A stretch of DNA of 64,000 nt from Prinsepia uniflora (GCA_032719365.1 CM064863.1:22391137-22455136), one strand, 5' to 3'. Counted from the first letter of the stretch, positions 36,295 through 48,476 are shown. Numbers and translations are program-made. The notes: generated from the letters alone by a model not told the origin.

Positions 36295-36435
36295 GAAGAT
36301 GATGTTAGACTGGCGTCATCAAGTGACACCATGATGACGTCAGCTGACACATGGAAAGTGCCACGTGGAAAGGGTGCCACGTGGCAAGGTGACATCACCA
36401 TGACGTCAACGGGTGATGTTATATGACATCAGTAG
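36295..36435. promoter_or_regulatory. cluster of ACGT-core motifs in LTR
   Basis: GATGACGTCAGC, GCCACGTGG (twice), ATGACGTCAACG and several TGACATCA-type motifs occur within 140 bp. They are candidate bZIP/bHLH sites in the 5' part of the LTR. Confidence 0.6.
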
Positions 36436-38063
36436 GCAACACATGATCGATGTCAGGTCATGCCACGACGAACGCATCCTCATTCGCCAACATAACCCCT
36501 TGCGCAGACGGGTGAAGCCCACACACAAAGGGTCGTGGTGGCACATGAGGATGCGTCCATCGTCCACTCGCTGTCCTGTAAAAATGAAAGCTCTTTGTTA
36601 TATTTTGATGAGTTTAATGGCACAACTTTTAGATTAATTGGACTTCAGTTGGATATAGTTTTAAGGTTTAACTTATATTTTTAATATTATAAATTCAAGT
36701 TCAATTAATGAAATTTAAGGGTTAATTTTAATCCTCAATTGGACATGAATATATTACTGGATGAACTATAGCTTATATTGATGATTATGTCAAGCTAGTT
36801 AGACCTTGTAAGAATTTTTTGTCGAATTTTTAAGATAACATGTTTACATTGAATATATATATATATATGTTGAATAAGGGAATGATGTAACTATATAAAG
36901 TACATTGATAGAAATGTGATTAGGGTATGGATGATATTTTTGTATGTAATTAAGGAATTGGAAGTCTATGTAAAGGGATGAAGGCTTGATTCGAATATAC
37001 ATAATATAATACGTATGGAAAGGTAAATATGGTAGAATAATGTAAAAAGATGAGCATATGAGGTTTACTTGAATTTGGTAATGAGAAATGTATTGGTGAA
37101 ATTATATGGAAGATCTATGGATTTATGTGAAGTTATAACTAGATAACTTGGAAATAAAATTAAATGATTGTTATGGTATTTTTGAGATGAGTATGGGAAC
37201 TTAACTAAATTTTGGTTATCAAGTTATTTGGACCATTAATCAATTATAATGCTTATAGTAATATGGTGAATATTTGTTAGTAATAATATAATAATATGGA
37301 TGATGGGTGGAAATATGTGAAGATGAGTAAGGAAACAAAATAACATGATAATTATTGAACTTTAAAGAAATAAAATCAACTATAGTTGAACTAATACATC
37401 CACAACTTGTCGGGATAGTGTGTTGGATGTGAACGGTTTTCTCATAAGGGTGGATTTAATTTGGTTTTCTTAATAAGAGGTGGGTAGGAGTAAAATGACA
37501 GGACTCATCCCGATCCCCAGGGACCACGTGGGGATGCACCTTGCTCCCATTTGACACAACCCCAGAAAATGACCAAAATACCCATAACAGGTTAAATAAT
37601 TCTCAATAAGCATTTTAAACATCAAATACATCCGAGAACGGGTCCAACAGTGCCAGACAAGGGATAGAGAGCACTACAAAAATATGAGCACGAATAATAG
37701 TTTTACAAAAGGTGCTCGACCTACCCAACTAGGATATCAGATACGCAGTAGTAACGTGACTATGTCTCAGCCTCGGGATCTGCCTCTACCTCTGGATCAC
37801 GTCCTGGAGGGGTCAAGAAAACAATGAAAGTGTGAGTGGGCCAAAAATAAAGGATAATTCAAATCCGTTCATAATACATAGTACAAATACTGTTTTACCC
37901 CTCCGTTTTCAAATCATGCATGCATTTGAGTCAAAACGTATATATATATATATAATAAAACTGAAACATATCACATATCATCAACCATATATCATATCAT
38001 CACACAAAATAATATAATAATAATGCATCCACCATAATCGTATTGCACCATATATCCTAACCC

Positions 38064-38207
38064 TGACATCCCAGATGTCGGACGTCCCAGACTCTAATAA
38101 GGTCACGGTCCTAAGGCTACGCGTGCCGCCCGATGTCTCAATCCCGAGTCCTATCCTCGAACCCAGTCTGGGTATGACATCCCAGATGCCTGACATCCCA
38201 AACGTCT
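38064..38207 (-). repeat. array of short palindromes (GACATC/GATGTC type) in LTR
   Basis: GACATC-CCA-GATGTC, then GACGTC-CCA-GAC, and GACATC-CCA-GATGCC with decayed neighbours. This is the same unit design (6-base arms, 3-base spacer) as the array at 22680-22940 in the plus strand, and the same module. Confidence 0.78.
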
Positions 38208-38869
38208 AATACTAGCAATCCTACTCCTGAGTCATCCTACAGGCCGATCGCTCAGTAGTATGACCCCTCGTAAGCAATGCGCCGTCACCACTCCAGGGTA
38301 CCAATAACTGGAGGAGACAGTAATCCATATGGTCAATATATCCAGTGCAATAGTATAAACCTGTTACATCCCGGTATGATTTCACAACTCACATAATAAC
38401 CAGACGGGTCTCATGCCCAACACCATGTAATAAATATATACATAAACCATAAACGAGACCCAACATAATCCTCACACGATCACATAATAGTATAAGAAAA
38501 ATAGTTATGCATGCAATCAGTTTAGAAACCAAAAGACCCACTCACAGTACTGTCCTGCTGCTTAATCAATGTCCAACATGTCCTGAAACTATATCACAAT
38601 CTCTGATCTGTCCAAACATATCCAAGGATCACTAATGGTCTCCACAAACTCATATCTAAAACTTAGGAACAGTGTTGGCCCGAAAACGTATCCCGAACAC
38701 GCTTCCCGAGGCTATAAACCTCATTTTGATACATCAAATGATCTCCGATCGACCTGAAACCACTACCATTGGATTCGGATCGTTGAAACCATTAAAATGG
38801 CACTGGTCCCACCTCAAAAAATGTGCCCACTCGCCCCCACACGCAGGTCAAAGCCGCTGTCAACGTTGA

Positions 38870-39170
38870 CCAAAAAGTCAACGCTGACATCAAGTCAACG
38901 GTCAAAGTTAACGCTGACGTCAATCGGTGACATCATCAGACAGTGTCAGGTCTGACTCGTGTTAAACTGACAGGTGCCACATGTTAGCTGCTGGTTGGTC
39001 CACGTCACTAACATGTCAATAACACGTGGCAGCTACTGATTGGGCCACGTCACTAACATGTCAGTGCTGACTGTGCACTTACATGTGACACGTGTCCTTT
39101 CCTCGTTAGGCCACATCATCTGACATCTGACAGGGTGATGACATCAGCTAATGACGTCATCATCCTTGTC
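38870..39170. promoter_or_regulatory. repeated ACGT-core and TGACRTCA-type motifs in LTR
   Basis: GCTGACGTCAA, TGACATCATCAG, GGTCCACGTCAC, ACACGTGGCAGC, GGGCCACGTCAC and AATGACGTCATC recur. A direct repeat of CACGTCACTAACATGTCA (about 39001 and 39043) is included. Candidate bZIP/bHLH sites on the upstream side of the minus LTR. Confidence 0.6.
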
Positions 39171-39872
39171 CTCTCGACGAGTCTGTAAACCGGGTCGTAT
39201 AGACCCACGACCCGACCCAGTTCCAGAATCCATATTTCTCAACCTTTTTCGATGCTATTTCTTCCTACTTGTTCGTCTCATCCTACCCAAAAGATCTGTA
39301 AGATCAAACTAGGAAAAACGATCGAAAATATACTTGTGAGTCGATGAACAATAACCCGTAAACTTCCTCTTCTGTTTCCTCTCAACTCTGGCCACTCCTT
39401 GCTTCGCAAACTAGCCCATTGAGATCGTCTCAGTTCCTAGAACCTGTTAGGGGCCATTAGATCGATCGACATATGTCCTAAAACCAACCTCCATTTTTTA
39501 ACCAAAATGAGTGTTTTGGGTTTTACCTTCCCGCCGTGATCCACCATGCACCACCGTCGTCCTTCTACATCTCTCTAGTCTAAGTTACTCTCCCAGTCTC
39601 ACAATGAGCAAAACAGATGATATGGTATTTATGGGGTGAAGTTTTTGGTGTTCACGGGTTAGAGAGAGTTTGTGAGTTGATGAGGATGATAATAGGTGAA
39701 AATGAGGTAAAATGAGGACGATGGAACCCTAAGCTGATCCAAGTGCATGGGGAAACCCACCAATGAGATGAGTGACACTTGTCACTCATCCAAGAGTCCC
39801 ACCAAATTATCCTTATCCAATTAGAATCAACCAAGTGTGAGATTCCTGGGTTTCATGAATAGTGCCATTTTT

Positions 39873-40106
39873 GCGTTCTTAACCATAACTTTCCCTTCCG
39901 GACTCCGATTCCAGCGTTTCGTCTGTCTACGGACTCGTGACATCCCGATCTACATCACTGTCATAGGCCAAGGTCTAAAATACAGTCTGAGTCAAAAGTC
40001 AACAACCTTGACCTATGACAGTGACGTAGATCAAGATGTCACGAGTCCGTAGACAGACGAAACGCTGGAATCGGAGTCCGGACGAGAAAGTTATGGTTAA
40101 GAACGC
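39873..40106. repeat. 102-bp inverted repeat with 29-bp loop
   Basis: The left arm 39873-39975 and right arm 40005-40106 are complementary with about six mismatches. Each arm holds the LTR box with CGTCTGTCTACGGACTCGTGAC (read as GTCACGAGTCCGTAGACAG on the other strand). It lies at the 5' edge of the minus LTR. The other LTRs have the box as direct copies, not as a hairpin. Confidence 0.9.
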
Positions 40107-40267
40107 GATTAAGAGCTAATCCCGATTTACATTAAAATTTCAACTTTAACAAAACATAAAAATCCGGGTTGTTACATAAAATGGGTAAGATCCCTTGTCT
40201 GGCAATGGTTGTTAGATGGGAGCAGGACTGGTCCAGTTCTCACGGAAATTTGGGCCGGGTCCTATCA

Positions 40268-41287
40268 TTATGAATATGAGGTTAGCTCTTAATGCAAAAG
40301 TTTCTGAGTTGATCGACTCAAATGTAACATGGAATATCTCTTTGATTGAGGCTTGTTTTTGTAGAGAGGGTGTTGAGGCCATCTACCGTATCCTTTGAGC
40401 ATTACTCTGTATATTGTTGTTGGCAGGTATTGGTATTATACTAAAATGGTAATTATACAATAAAATCTTGTTATCACATAGACCTACCTCAAGTAGATTC
40501 TACGGTGAGTGTGGGAAGATAGGGGTCCTCAGTGACAGGGGCTGAGCAATTTTGGAATCAGATATAGGGTTTGCAAATTCCTACCAAGCCAAAAAAAATT
40601 TGCTTAGAAGGCCAACTTAGAGATTATCCCTATTGCTTGGTCATTGATTATGGAATTTGTTTTAGATGTGGTACAAGACTAGAATATTCTTTTTCAGGGT
40701 ATGGAACTGCAAACATAGATAGAAAGTCTGATGGGACTCATTTTCACCTAAATAAACTGCCTAAGTTGTGCAGTTTCACGAATCTATTTGAAGCTGTAAT
40801 AAGTAACTTCCTACTGGTTAACTTGGAATGATTTATTTATATGTGTTGGCATGTCTGGGGGCTGCGAAAACAAAATGCTTTCGAACAAGTCGGTCCTCGA
40901 GGCAAGCAACCTAATTGAGATGACTATGGATACACATGAAGAGTTTATGGCGCTGCAAAATAGGAGGGGTGGGGGCTAGAACTGGCAGTATGCCTCGGTG
41001 GAAGAAGCCTCATAGGCACATGGTAAAGCGTAACTGTGATGCAGCTGTGGCTCGGGAGGGCCTAGACATATTAGGTGTGCATTGTTGGATTATAATAGAG
41101 ACATACTGTTTTATTTTTCTAGGCCGAGACAACTGGGGTCAAACGTACCTATGGTGGAGTTAGAAGCTATTAAACATGGCTTAATTTTAGAGCAGATTGT
41201 GGGGCTAGGCAATTTAGTGGTGGAGATAGATAGTAAATTGGCAGTTTCACTCGTACGTGACATTAAGAGTGACTAGAGAATGGAGGG
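40268..41287 (+). pseudogene. decayed LINE: post-RT region and RNase H
   Basis: 40290-40400 encodes the LINE C-terminal region (LNAKVSELIDSNVTWNISLI). From about 40990 an RNase H domain is visible (MVKRNCDAAVAREG, then YNRDILFYFSRP, MVELEAIKHGLIL and VVEIDSKLAVSLVRDI), with a frameshift near 41080. It is cut at 41288 by another LTR start. Dead. Confidence 0.72.
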
Positions 41288-41640
41288 TGTAACGGCCCGG
41301 ACCTTCGACGCAGGTAAACTTGGAAAATTTGGATGAAATTGACCATTTTGCCCCTAGTCAAAGGTTGACTTTTCTTGGTCAAAGTAAAAAAGTTGACTTT
41401 TTGACTGATGACGGTTTTTGGCAATTCTGGGAATGTCGTTAGAAAGCTTTTAATCTCCCGAGTACATTGACAGACGGCATGCTGGAAACGGAGATCGATT
41501 GAGTTCGTTCTTGATCTAGGTTACTTAGGGGCAATTCGGTAATTTTTGTGTGAAGGGTATTTTGGTAATTTTCTTTTGAGATTTTTCTTGTCACCATTTA
41601 AGTGGCGACAAGTGTCCCTTATCTACTTAAATTGTGTGCA
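41288..41640 (+). mobile_element. 5' fragment of a gypsy-type LTR
   Basis: Starts TGTAACGGCCCGGACC and carries the early LTR sequence (TTGACCATTTTGCCCC, AAAGTTGACTTTTTGAC, a decayed ACAGACGGCATGC box and GGGCAATTCGGTAATTTT). After about 41640 the resemblance is lost, and no matching end was found, so the fragment is truncated or further interrupted. Confidence 0.6.
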
Positions 41641-43169
41641 CCGACTTGATGCTTTGGGTATCTTATTGTGTATTAGTTTTAAGTAATGGTTTGGTGTGTT
41701 AATAAACTTCTTTCAAATACAATTTTTACCAACACTTTAACATTATGTTTATATTGTACCAATCACGAAATCTTACCTCAATTACTTCAATTACCAAAAA
41801 TATGTTTTTCAATATTATAAATGCACCGACACCAGCCGACACGTACAATATAATTCACCTTAAGTTTTTTTATTAAATGCACCAACAACGGCCGACATTT
41901 AAATCTCTTCAATCCTATTCTAAGTGCACCGATAGCAGCCGACACTTAGCTTTGAATTGAAATTTAAGCACTAAAACATACAAAATAACTAAAATTCATG
42001 AAGTAAAACACATGGAGATTGTATTTATACTTACAAATGTTAGAAAGAAAATACCCACACATATATGGAATTATAAGTAAAACTAAAACAATAACAAGAA
42101 TTTAAGTAGAAAAGATGATTTTTCACAAGAATCACCGAATAGCAGCAAGAAACTAGTGAAGATGGAAGAAGAAATACGAGGAATGCAGTCTTAAAAACTC
42201 TTGAATTGCCTTAGAATTACCTAGCCTTAGGTTTTTCTTAAGGAAAACATAAAAATGTAATTAAAGAGAAGTTTAAGAAATTCTAATAACAAAATAAAGA
42301 AAATGAAATTAAAATAACTAATTAAAAGAAGTTACAAATGGTCCCAAAATAAATCTACAAAAATAAAAAGAAGAATAACTAAAATAAGAGAAAAACTACT
42401 AAAAACTAGGACTAAAATTGGGACCCCAAACAAATGAAATTGTCTCCCTATTTATAGACGGAGTGGCAAAATTCAAATAATAAAATACAAAAAAAAATAA
42501 TAATAAAATACAAAAAAAAATATAAAAATGACATGATGATTAATGATGATTTTGGGGTTAATTTGTGCAGGAAAAAATGCAAAAGGTGGAGCAGTTGAAT
42601 CAGCAGCAAACTGCTGAGCTGCAAAGATGGGACTCGGCAAGAGCAGGCTGACAGGAGAGCAGGTGAGTTAGTGGCAGGCGGCTAACAAAGGAATTAGGTG
42701 TTCAGTAGGCATGCGCATGTGAGGCGTACAGATTTACGCGTGAGAAGCACTGACAGAGGCACGGCACGATCAGTACGCGCGCTCCTGCGAAAAGAAGTTT
42801 GGTGTGAGGCTGCTAAGCTGGTCGCGACGGCCTTGGGTTGAATTCATGGGTCGCAAGTTCTGGGCTCGCACAAATTAGATTGCTGGGCTGAGCAAATCAT
42901 GGATTGGGCTTGAATAATGGATTTGGGCTTGCAAATGAATTTCTCAATTTAAAACTTAATTAATATAATTTCACCGAATTTCTTCAATAATTTTTTCGTT
43001 ATAATTCCGATCGGGACCATTCTTTGGCCAAAACACTCCAAATTCCAAGTTTTATTTAATTCTACAAAAATCCAACAAAATATATTATTTTTTCCAATTT
43101 TTTATTATTTTAATATTAAAAGTTAAATATAAAAGGGTATAAAATAATGTTTAATTAACGACCGATCAC
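41641..43169. other. AT-rich retroelement-like spacer
   Basis: No gene supported. Between 41820 and 41950 the motif GCACCGACACCAGCCGACAC recurs three times in varied form. The segment 42540-42900 is GC-richer. The left side of the gag remnant at 43170 shows no protease or polymerase, so an internal deletion is inferred at about 43168. Confidence 0.45.
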
Positions 43170-44233
43170 CTTGTAATCATCGTATATTGGGCCTCATCGG
43201 CTCTTGTAGAATCTTCACAAAATAAGGCCTCCTTTTCCAAATTTAAAAAATTCTTATTTGGACACTCCGCTTGCTCATGTCCTAGGCCTGAGCACTTGAA
43301 GCATTTGACCCATCGATGGCTTTGATCTTTTTACTGACTTGACCCAACATTAGTTTGGTTGCTGCTCCCTCTTTCATAAACTTTTGGATTCAATTTCTCT
43401 TTGATCAGAACTGGTTCAGATGGATGCTCTTTCCGACTGAAATTTCGACCACTGAAATTAGCATTGGGTCGATTTAATTTCTGCTTCAATTGCTTCTCCA
43501 CCTTAATAGCCAGCTTGTAGACATCAACATAAGACCAATATGACTGCAGAGTAACAACATCATGAATTTCCCTTCGTAACCCACCTAGGTAGTGGGCTAT
43601 GGTTTGCTCATTTGGTTCGTCCACCCCACAGCAGACCAAGAGTAAATCAAACTCCTCTGTGTATTCATCCACTGACATACTTCCCTGTTTGAAATTGTAC
43701 ATTTTGGAGTACCATTCTTGGAGATAATTATTAGGTAAGAACTTCTTTCTCAATTCCTTTTTCATCTTGTACCATGAGGTGATTTTTTTTCCCCATCTTT
43801 TCTCTACGCACTTTCAACTGCTCCCACCAAGCTGATGCATATTTGGTCAGCTTAATGGTGACAATTTTCACCTTGCGACCATCCAGAACATCTTTATAAT
43901 CAAAGATACTTTCAGTTGTGTTTAATCAATCAAGAAACTCATCAGGCCTAATCTTTCCTTCAAATTCTGGAATATCATTCATATTGACATCATGAAACTT
44001 ACAATGGAAATCACCATCACGCCTACCCTCTTCACTCGACTCATCACGCGGAGCACGATGGTGAAAAGTTTATCTTCCTCATCAGAGGTGGTGCCTACTT
44101 GCCAACCATGGGCCTCGAAACGCTCCAAGCGCTCTGTCAACTGATGCACTTGTCTTCTCAATTCTTCGTTCTCAATATCATGAGGGTCAACTTCATGCCG
44201 ACCACGCCCACCACCCCGTCCACCTCGAGCCAT
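43170..44233 (-). pseudogene. gypsy gag, minus strand, almost complete
   Basis: Starts MARGGRGGGRGRHEVDP at 44233, followed by a coiled-coil-like ENEELRRQVHQLTERLERF. After a frameshift near 44000, the gag core continues (MNDIPEFEGKIRPDEFLD, KLTKYASAWWEQLKVRR, then FLPNNYLQEWYSKMYN and QGSMSVDEYTEEFDLLL). A fully conserved CCHC knuckle (CFKCSGLGHEQAEC) lies at about 43267-43308 after one in-frame stop at about 43335. No protease or pol follows. It differs clearly from the gag at 19232, so it is another gypsy lineage. Confidence 0.88.
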
Positions 44234-44276
44234 TGGCTTCTAGCGTGGCTGATGAAAACAAGAGCTCAAGAAGAAT

Positions 44277-44288
44277 GCTCTGATACCA
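44277..44288 (-). other. primer-binding site of the minus-strand gypsy fragment
   Basis: GCTCTGATACCA is the reverse complement of TGGTATCAGAGC, the initiator tRNA-Met primer site. It lies 44 bases upstream of the gag start. The LTR should start (plus reading) at the TG at 44291. Confidence 0.88.
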
Positions 44289-44290
44289 CT

Positions 44291-45438
44291 TGATGCAGTC
44301 TCAAAATGAGAAATCTTCAAAGAGGAAGAACAAGAATAAAAGAACCAATCTGCAGCCACAAACCAGAAATATTTCATTCAAATCAGCCCTCATTTTCCCA
44401 CTCAAACACCACTAAACATATAATGAAAGAAGACACTAAAAATAGAAAACGATATTCAGAGACCCGCAGAGACTCCCTAGGTATCATAAACCAGTAAACT
44501 ATTTCTCAACATATTTAATGCATAATCCTAGAATTTTATGGGTGTTTCACTCTGCCTCTTAGGACGCCCCTTGGGAATAGGAACCTTCGAATGTACTGAA
44601 GGCTCAGGTGACCCTTCGACTGGTCCTCCATCACAAACCCTCAATTTATGCACCACCACTGTCATCTCAATCCCTATTCACTATCAAATTTCCCGCTTGA
44701 ATCAAAACACCAACACCAACCCATGATCAAATATCAAAACTCAAAACTTAGAAACGAATCAAAACATTCAATTTGAGCAACTCATAGAACAGAATAAAAA
44801 TTCAAAATTTTGATCTGGGCACTTACCCAAATTTGAACAATGATTGATTGGATGTGTGGAAAGTCCTCACAAATGATTTGGGCACTTATCCAAACGAAAT
44901 AAAAAATCCAAGTCCCACACTTCTCTCGATCTCTACAATGAGTTCCTCACAAACCCTCAAATCCTTGACACCAAGAAGCCTAAAAAGAAAGTCCTAAACC
45001 CTAAGCCCCAAATCTTGGAAAATGAGATACCCAACACAAAAACCCCTAAATTTTTTGAAATGCTCTCCAAGCCTCGGCGAGTAGACCAGATGCGACGAAC
45101 GGACGAACCCCGAAGTGATTGACGGATGAGTGGAGATGAACTTGTTCGATATGCCTCCATATTTGACCACGCTCAGGTGGTTTAGGTGTAAGGCATGGGC
45201 CCTAAGATCGTCTATGGTGTTTTAGCTACTGGGAATGGGTTCAGGCGAATGGAGAGGATTGGGAGGGGAAGAGTGGGTCGACGGCGAGGTAGAGTATAAG
45301 GTTAAGAGGTGAGACCGATGAGATTATTGACCATCGCATCGACATTGGACGGGTCGGCGATGTCCTTGACCTTGACGAGGACATGGTGATTTTTCAGCGG
45401 CAGACCATATCGCGAACTGGGCCACTTCGAGGATGAGT
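44291..45438 (-). other. probable LTR and unassigned sequence beside the gag fragment
   Basis: The LTR of the gag fragment should begin here, but its outer edge could not be found, and the left flank of gag shows no matching copy. In the minus direction 44500-44720 reads as a short frame with a basic PKGRPKRQ, which might come from a FAR1- or MULE-like protein; very uncertain. 45180-45438 is GC-richer and unidentified. Confidence 0.4.
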
Positions 45439-46438
45439 CCGGGTGTCAGGACCGATCCCAAATCCCCCGAGATTAACGTGGGACCCACCTGATTCCGTTT
45501 GACACGAAGTGTTCGACCAGGGAAAATTTTGTCTCTAGCCCTCGCCGGGGCTTCCAGAGTACGCCGGGATCATAGGAGGAGGAGTGTGATGTCTCATCTC
45601 TGCTACAGCACGCATCAGCGATCAACCTGAAGGGCATTAAAACATTAAAAGTCGTGAGTGGACAAAATAATATTTTATTAAAAACATTTTCACAGGAAGA
45701 CATTTATGCCCTTCATAAATACATACGCATGCATTCAAAACCATTTATCAAACATTTGTAAAAGCGTTTGTCTAACATTTTCAAAACCTTTCAAGGGTTC
45801 ATCAAGGGTTCATCCAGGATCCCTGACCCAAAATCACAACTTCTAAAACCATGAAACAATACATGTGGGAACTCAGCCCAAATCAACGTACGTGGGTCTC
45901 AGCCCAAAACCGTTCTCAGTGAAATACAAAGCATAGAATACGGGGTCTCCGCCCCAAACCATTTCTAAAACATCAAGTACGGGGTCTCAGCCCCCAAGTC
46001 ATAAAACCACATATGTACTTGTACGTATAACCCATCCAAGGCACTTCCGGAGAAGATGCCAACTCGGGGCACACAGCCCCTAGGGAACACATCCCCGATA
46101 TAGTCACGATGACATCATATCTATCTAGTGTGCACACTACTCGAGGTCTCACTCCGAGTCTTCTCTCAGGAATCTTCATCTGGGAGGCTCAATCTCTGGA
46201 TCTAGTCTGAGCTCTCTCTCTCTCTCTGGACCTAGTCCACATATCTCTCCGGAATCTGGTCCGGGACCACAACATAATAAGTAACCACCACTCCTGGAAC
46301 GGAATCCCTATGGGGATACCCACTCTGGTCTGTGGATCGTGACTCTGCAGGTCGACGTCTGGAAGAGACCATATAAATCATATGGAGGGTTTCATATTTT
46401 TTTCAAATACTTTCTTTCTTTCTCAAATACATTTCTCA

Positions 46439-46885
46439 ACTGGGTCTCATACCCGATTCATCTCAATAGGATTCCTCGAATCCGATTCAAATCCATTTCA
46501 CAGGCCTCGGCCTAAATCCAGAGTTCAACTGGGTCTCATGCCCGAATTCTCCTTTCACAAACTGAACTGGGACTCAAGCCCGATATCACAAACAAGTGGG
46601 CCCTAAGCCCGGAACCATAAAGCAACAGGACCTCAAGTTCGATTTCACAACTAACGAGGCCTTAAACCCGATATCTCAACTAAATGGGTCTCAGGCCTGA
46701 TATCATAAATCAACGGGGCATCAAGCCCGATAGTACCACTAACTGGGCCTCAAACCCGAATCGTAAACCAACTGGACCCTCGGTCCGATCGTATGGCTCA
46801 AATGGACCCTAGGTCCGATTCCTCGTCAAATCAAATGGACTCCAAGTTCGAGAGTTTGTAAATCAATTGGGTCTCGTGCTCAATT
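46439..46885 (-). repeat. array of about 15 short palindromes (GGG...CCC type) in LTR
   Basis: Units such as GGGTCTCATGCCC, GGGCCTCAAACCC, GGACCCTCGGTCC, GGACCCTAGGTCC and GGGACTCAAGCCC follow one another about every 28-45 bases, each preceded by AACT or AAAT and followed by GAT or GAA. Arms alternate between GGG/CCC and GGACC/GGTCC and stay complementary in most units. The array is in module 2. Confidence 0.8.
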
Positions 46886-48476
46886 TCATATTTCCAAATC
46901 CGAAATCCATTCATTAAATCCTCATTGAAAATGTAGTACGCAAAGGTACGACATAAAGTCGAAAACCTCGAAAAACGTGCATATATGTCGATCCTAAGCT
47001 ACCACAATCAAATGCACTCATGGCATTACAAAACATATATTAAAACAATTATAAAACATTTATGCATGCATAGATTTTGAAAGAAGGGTCCACTCACAGA
47101 CCGTTCAAAGCCGCACCTCGATACGCGTGCCATAATCGTCTCCAGTGTCAATCGTCGCCTCCGGGATTCCCGAACCTGTCCAAATTAATTTAAAGGGTTA
47201 CTAATAGCCCATTAACATCTCATTGAAGTCCCATAATTTTCCCGATTTTCTAACTATTTTTAAAGCCGATCCTAAACCTTCGGACGTCCCGAACTATATC
47301 AAAACGATGTTCGATTGACACGAAACCAGTCCCCAAATGTTCGTTACATTGAATAGATGATTTCGTGTGTTGGAACCACCCCCAAAAGACGGCTCACACG
47401 CCCGCACGTGCCCCTAGAAGGGACTGCGCGTGGGCCTCACGCGCCCTGCACAATTTCCTTCTTCCTCAAGTGAACCGGCCGGTCCGCCTCGTTCGAACCG
47501 AACCGGACCGGTGTGACCGGTCCAGGTGTTTTCCCTCCTTGTTTTCGGTCAGTTTTCTTCCATTTTAATTCCATTAATCCTATTTTATCAATTCCTATCC
47601 ATTCCAATCCCTAGACTTAAGTTAAAACCCTTAAATCCTAACCATAATTAAAGGGTCTCACGGCCCTGTTTTTCCCGGCCACCCTCACGGCTTCCTCCGC
47701 TGTGAACCAACCTCCAAATCCTCCTAAAATCATCCTAGAAACCTAATAATCCTATTCCAAACATCCAAAACAACCCATAATGTCAAAATCGAATTAAAAA
47801 GAAAAATGGGCCTAATCATGAAGTTTGGTTCGAGTTCAAGGCCGCCGTCCACGGCGGCGTTGTTCCTAGCCGGCCACCAGCATCCCCAACTCCTCTCAAC
47901 ACTCTCTGGTCCCTCAAGCATGATTATGGGGTTCAAGGGTTGTGATTTGGGATGATAGTTTTGATCGAGTTTGGTTTAGGAAAATGAAGAAATGATCGAT
48001 GAAGGGGCAGGTGAGATGCATGAAGGGGAAATGATGTCCAGTGGATGGGTGACACTTTTCACTCATCCATTGGGCAGCACAGAAATATCTGGGCCCCACT
48101 TCAGTCCAAAAGTCCCTTGTCTCGTAAAACGTGCAATAGTACTTTTGTACTTCCGTGAACCGTAACTTCTCCGTCGAACGTCCGAATTTGACGTGTCGCC
48201 TGTCTATGGATTCGTATCATCTCGATCTACGTAACGGTCTTCGGCCCTCGGCCATTGGACCTTCCGGGTCAAAAGTCAACTTTTGACTCATATTCACCCA
48301 AATTACCAAAATGCCCTTGGACATCCGATCGTCATAACTTCTTCCACAACTGTCGGAATCGAGCGTGCCACCTGTCTATGAAGTCGTGACGTCACGAACT
48401 ACGTCACAGTCATCGATCAAAGTCCATTTGACCATCCGAACGAAAAGGAAACGATTCGCCTATTCCAAGGGCAAAA

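Larger units (their letters stand above)
37496..40176 (-). mobile_element. solo LTR, minus orientation, nested in the LTR at 35648
   Basis: A 2681-bp LTR (TGACAGGACTC at the left, GGGTTGTTACA at the right, both reverse) with a perfect target duplication TAAAA (37491-37495 and 40177-40181). Intron-like module 2 runs from donor GTGAGT at 38545 to acceptor CTCCAG ending 37804 (742 bp, minus). Module 1 probably spans 39333 to 38583. Its 5' part carries the inverted repeat at 39873-40106. Confidence 0.93.
35648..40267 (+). mobile_element. 3' LTR following the polypurine tract, interrupted by a minus LTR
   Basis: Starts TGTAACGACCCC right after the polypurine tract and ends GGGTCCTATCA at 40267. 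Without the inserted LTR it is about 1.93 kb. Its body (36000-37490) is AT-rich and does not resemble the 5' LTR at 17918-19136 beyond the end motif and GGGAGCA. The 5-mers outside the two LTRs also differ, so the two may not be a true pair. Confidence 0.68.

Noticed and set aside
45180..45438. Possible host gene fragment beside the minus LTR
   Set aside because: A minus frame with KVKDIADPSNVDAMVNNLIG looks protein-like, but I cannot assign a family and it lacks exon structure, so no gene was called.
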